A stretch of 64,000 nt of DNA from NCBI RefSeq assembly GCF_900187945.1, contig NZ_FYEH01000001.1, forward strand, positions 434,001 to 498,000, written 5' to 3'. The translations under genes were made by a program, and so were the position numbers. Source of the stretch: Arboricoccus pini (GTDB taxonomy: Bacteria; Pseudomonadota; Alphaproteobacteria; Geminicoccales; Geminicoccaceae). The stretch's first letter is position 1, and each line of letters opens with the position of its first letter. Below the pieces are notes generated by a model. The model worked only from the letters and a program-made list of their open reading frames with translations, made no database searches and was not told where the DNA came from. Shown piece by piece: positions 63,910 through 64,000 of the stretch.

Positions 63910-63923
63910 GTCGTTCGAGCGCG

Positions 63924-64000
63924 ATGCCCGAGTTCGGTTTTTACCATTTGACCCGCGATTCTCTCGAACGGGCGCTGCCGCGCCTGCTCGAGAAGTTGCT
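63924..64000 (+). CDS. holC: DNA polymerase III chi subunit, N-terminal part (cut by window edge)
   Basis: The frame from ATG at 63924 reads PEFGFYHLTRDSLERALPRL and continues to the window end. The F/Y-Y-H-L-T start followed by a helix (LERALPRLLEKLL) is the typical N-terminus of HolC, which links the polymerase III clamp loader to SSB. It lies 14 bases behind pepA, as in other Proteobacteria. Only 25 residues are visible. Confidence 0.8.
   Translation, partial: MPEFGFYHLTRDSLERALPRLLEKL

Overview
The window is a high-GC stretch of an alphaproteobacterial chromosome. This rests on an sdhCDAB operon of alphaproteobacterial type, an olsB-olsA ornithine-lipid pair, a SAM-II riboswitch ahead of metA, a hisC-tyrA pair resembling the Zymomonas tyrC-hisH arrangement, a dihydroorotase homologue lacking its HxH pair behind pyrB, and the order pyrB-pyrC'-plsY-dprA-topA-rnr. 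A Rhodospirillales- or Geminicoccales-like host is a guess; no rRNA or other species marker is present. I saw no tRNA, rRNA, CRISPR array or prophage.

Layout. 0-22.6 kb is dense housekeeping: a truncated methyltransferase, succinate dehydrogenase, ornithine-lipid synthesis (opposite strand), aldose epimerase, periplasmic glucan synthesis (opgGH), a hisC-tyrA-chaC operon linked by 4-base overlaps, riboswitch-controlled metA (predicted acetyl-CoA type), galU plus phosphohexomutase (UDP-glucose supply, which could feed opgH), cheY, and two envelope or periplasmic proteins of uncertain role. 22.6-36.1 kb is looser and mixes intact genes (a secreted cyclophilin, two class III aminotransferases, a phytase-like secreted protein, an acyltransferase, tadA) with decayed ones: a cbbY-like HAD phosphatase, an IS5-family transposase, the tail of an S10 carboxypeptidase and a malonyl-CoA-synthetase-like remnant.

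36.1-41.4 kb holds the most interesting locus. A GTP cyclohydrolase II with a degenerate RibB-like N-terminus and a stand-alone RibD-type reductase face, tail to tail, four tightly linked genes: an MDR dehydrogenase, a 6-pyruvoyl-tetrahydropterin-synthase homologue lacking the usual catalytic residues, a GT4 glycosyltransferase and a methyltransferase. The set looks like a pathway from GTP to a glycosylated or methylated pterin-, pyrimidine- or flavin-like compound. I cannot name a characterised product.

41.4-48.4 kb holds a TPP enzyme, a Fur-family regulator (probably Zur), a lipoprotein, an ahpC-ahpD antioxidant pair separated by a perfect hairpin, and a large MscS channel. 48.5-58.6 kb is the pyrB-pyrC'-plsY and dprA-topA-rnr block with an inserted methyltransferase. 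58.6-64 kb has lptD-surA (outer-membrane biogenesis) divergent from pepA-holC, with holC cut by the window edge.
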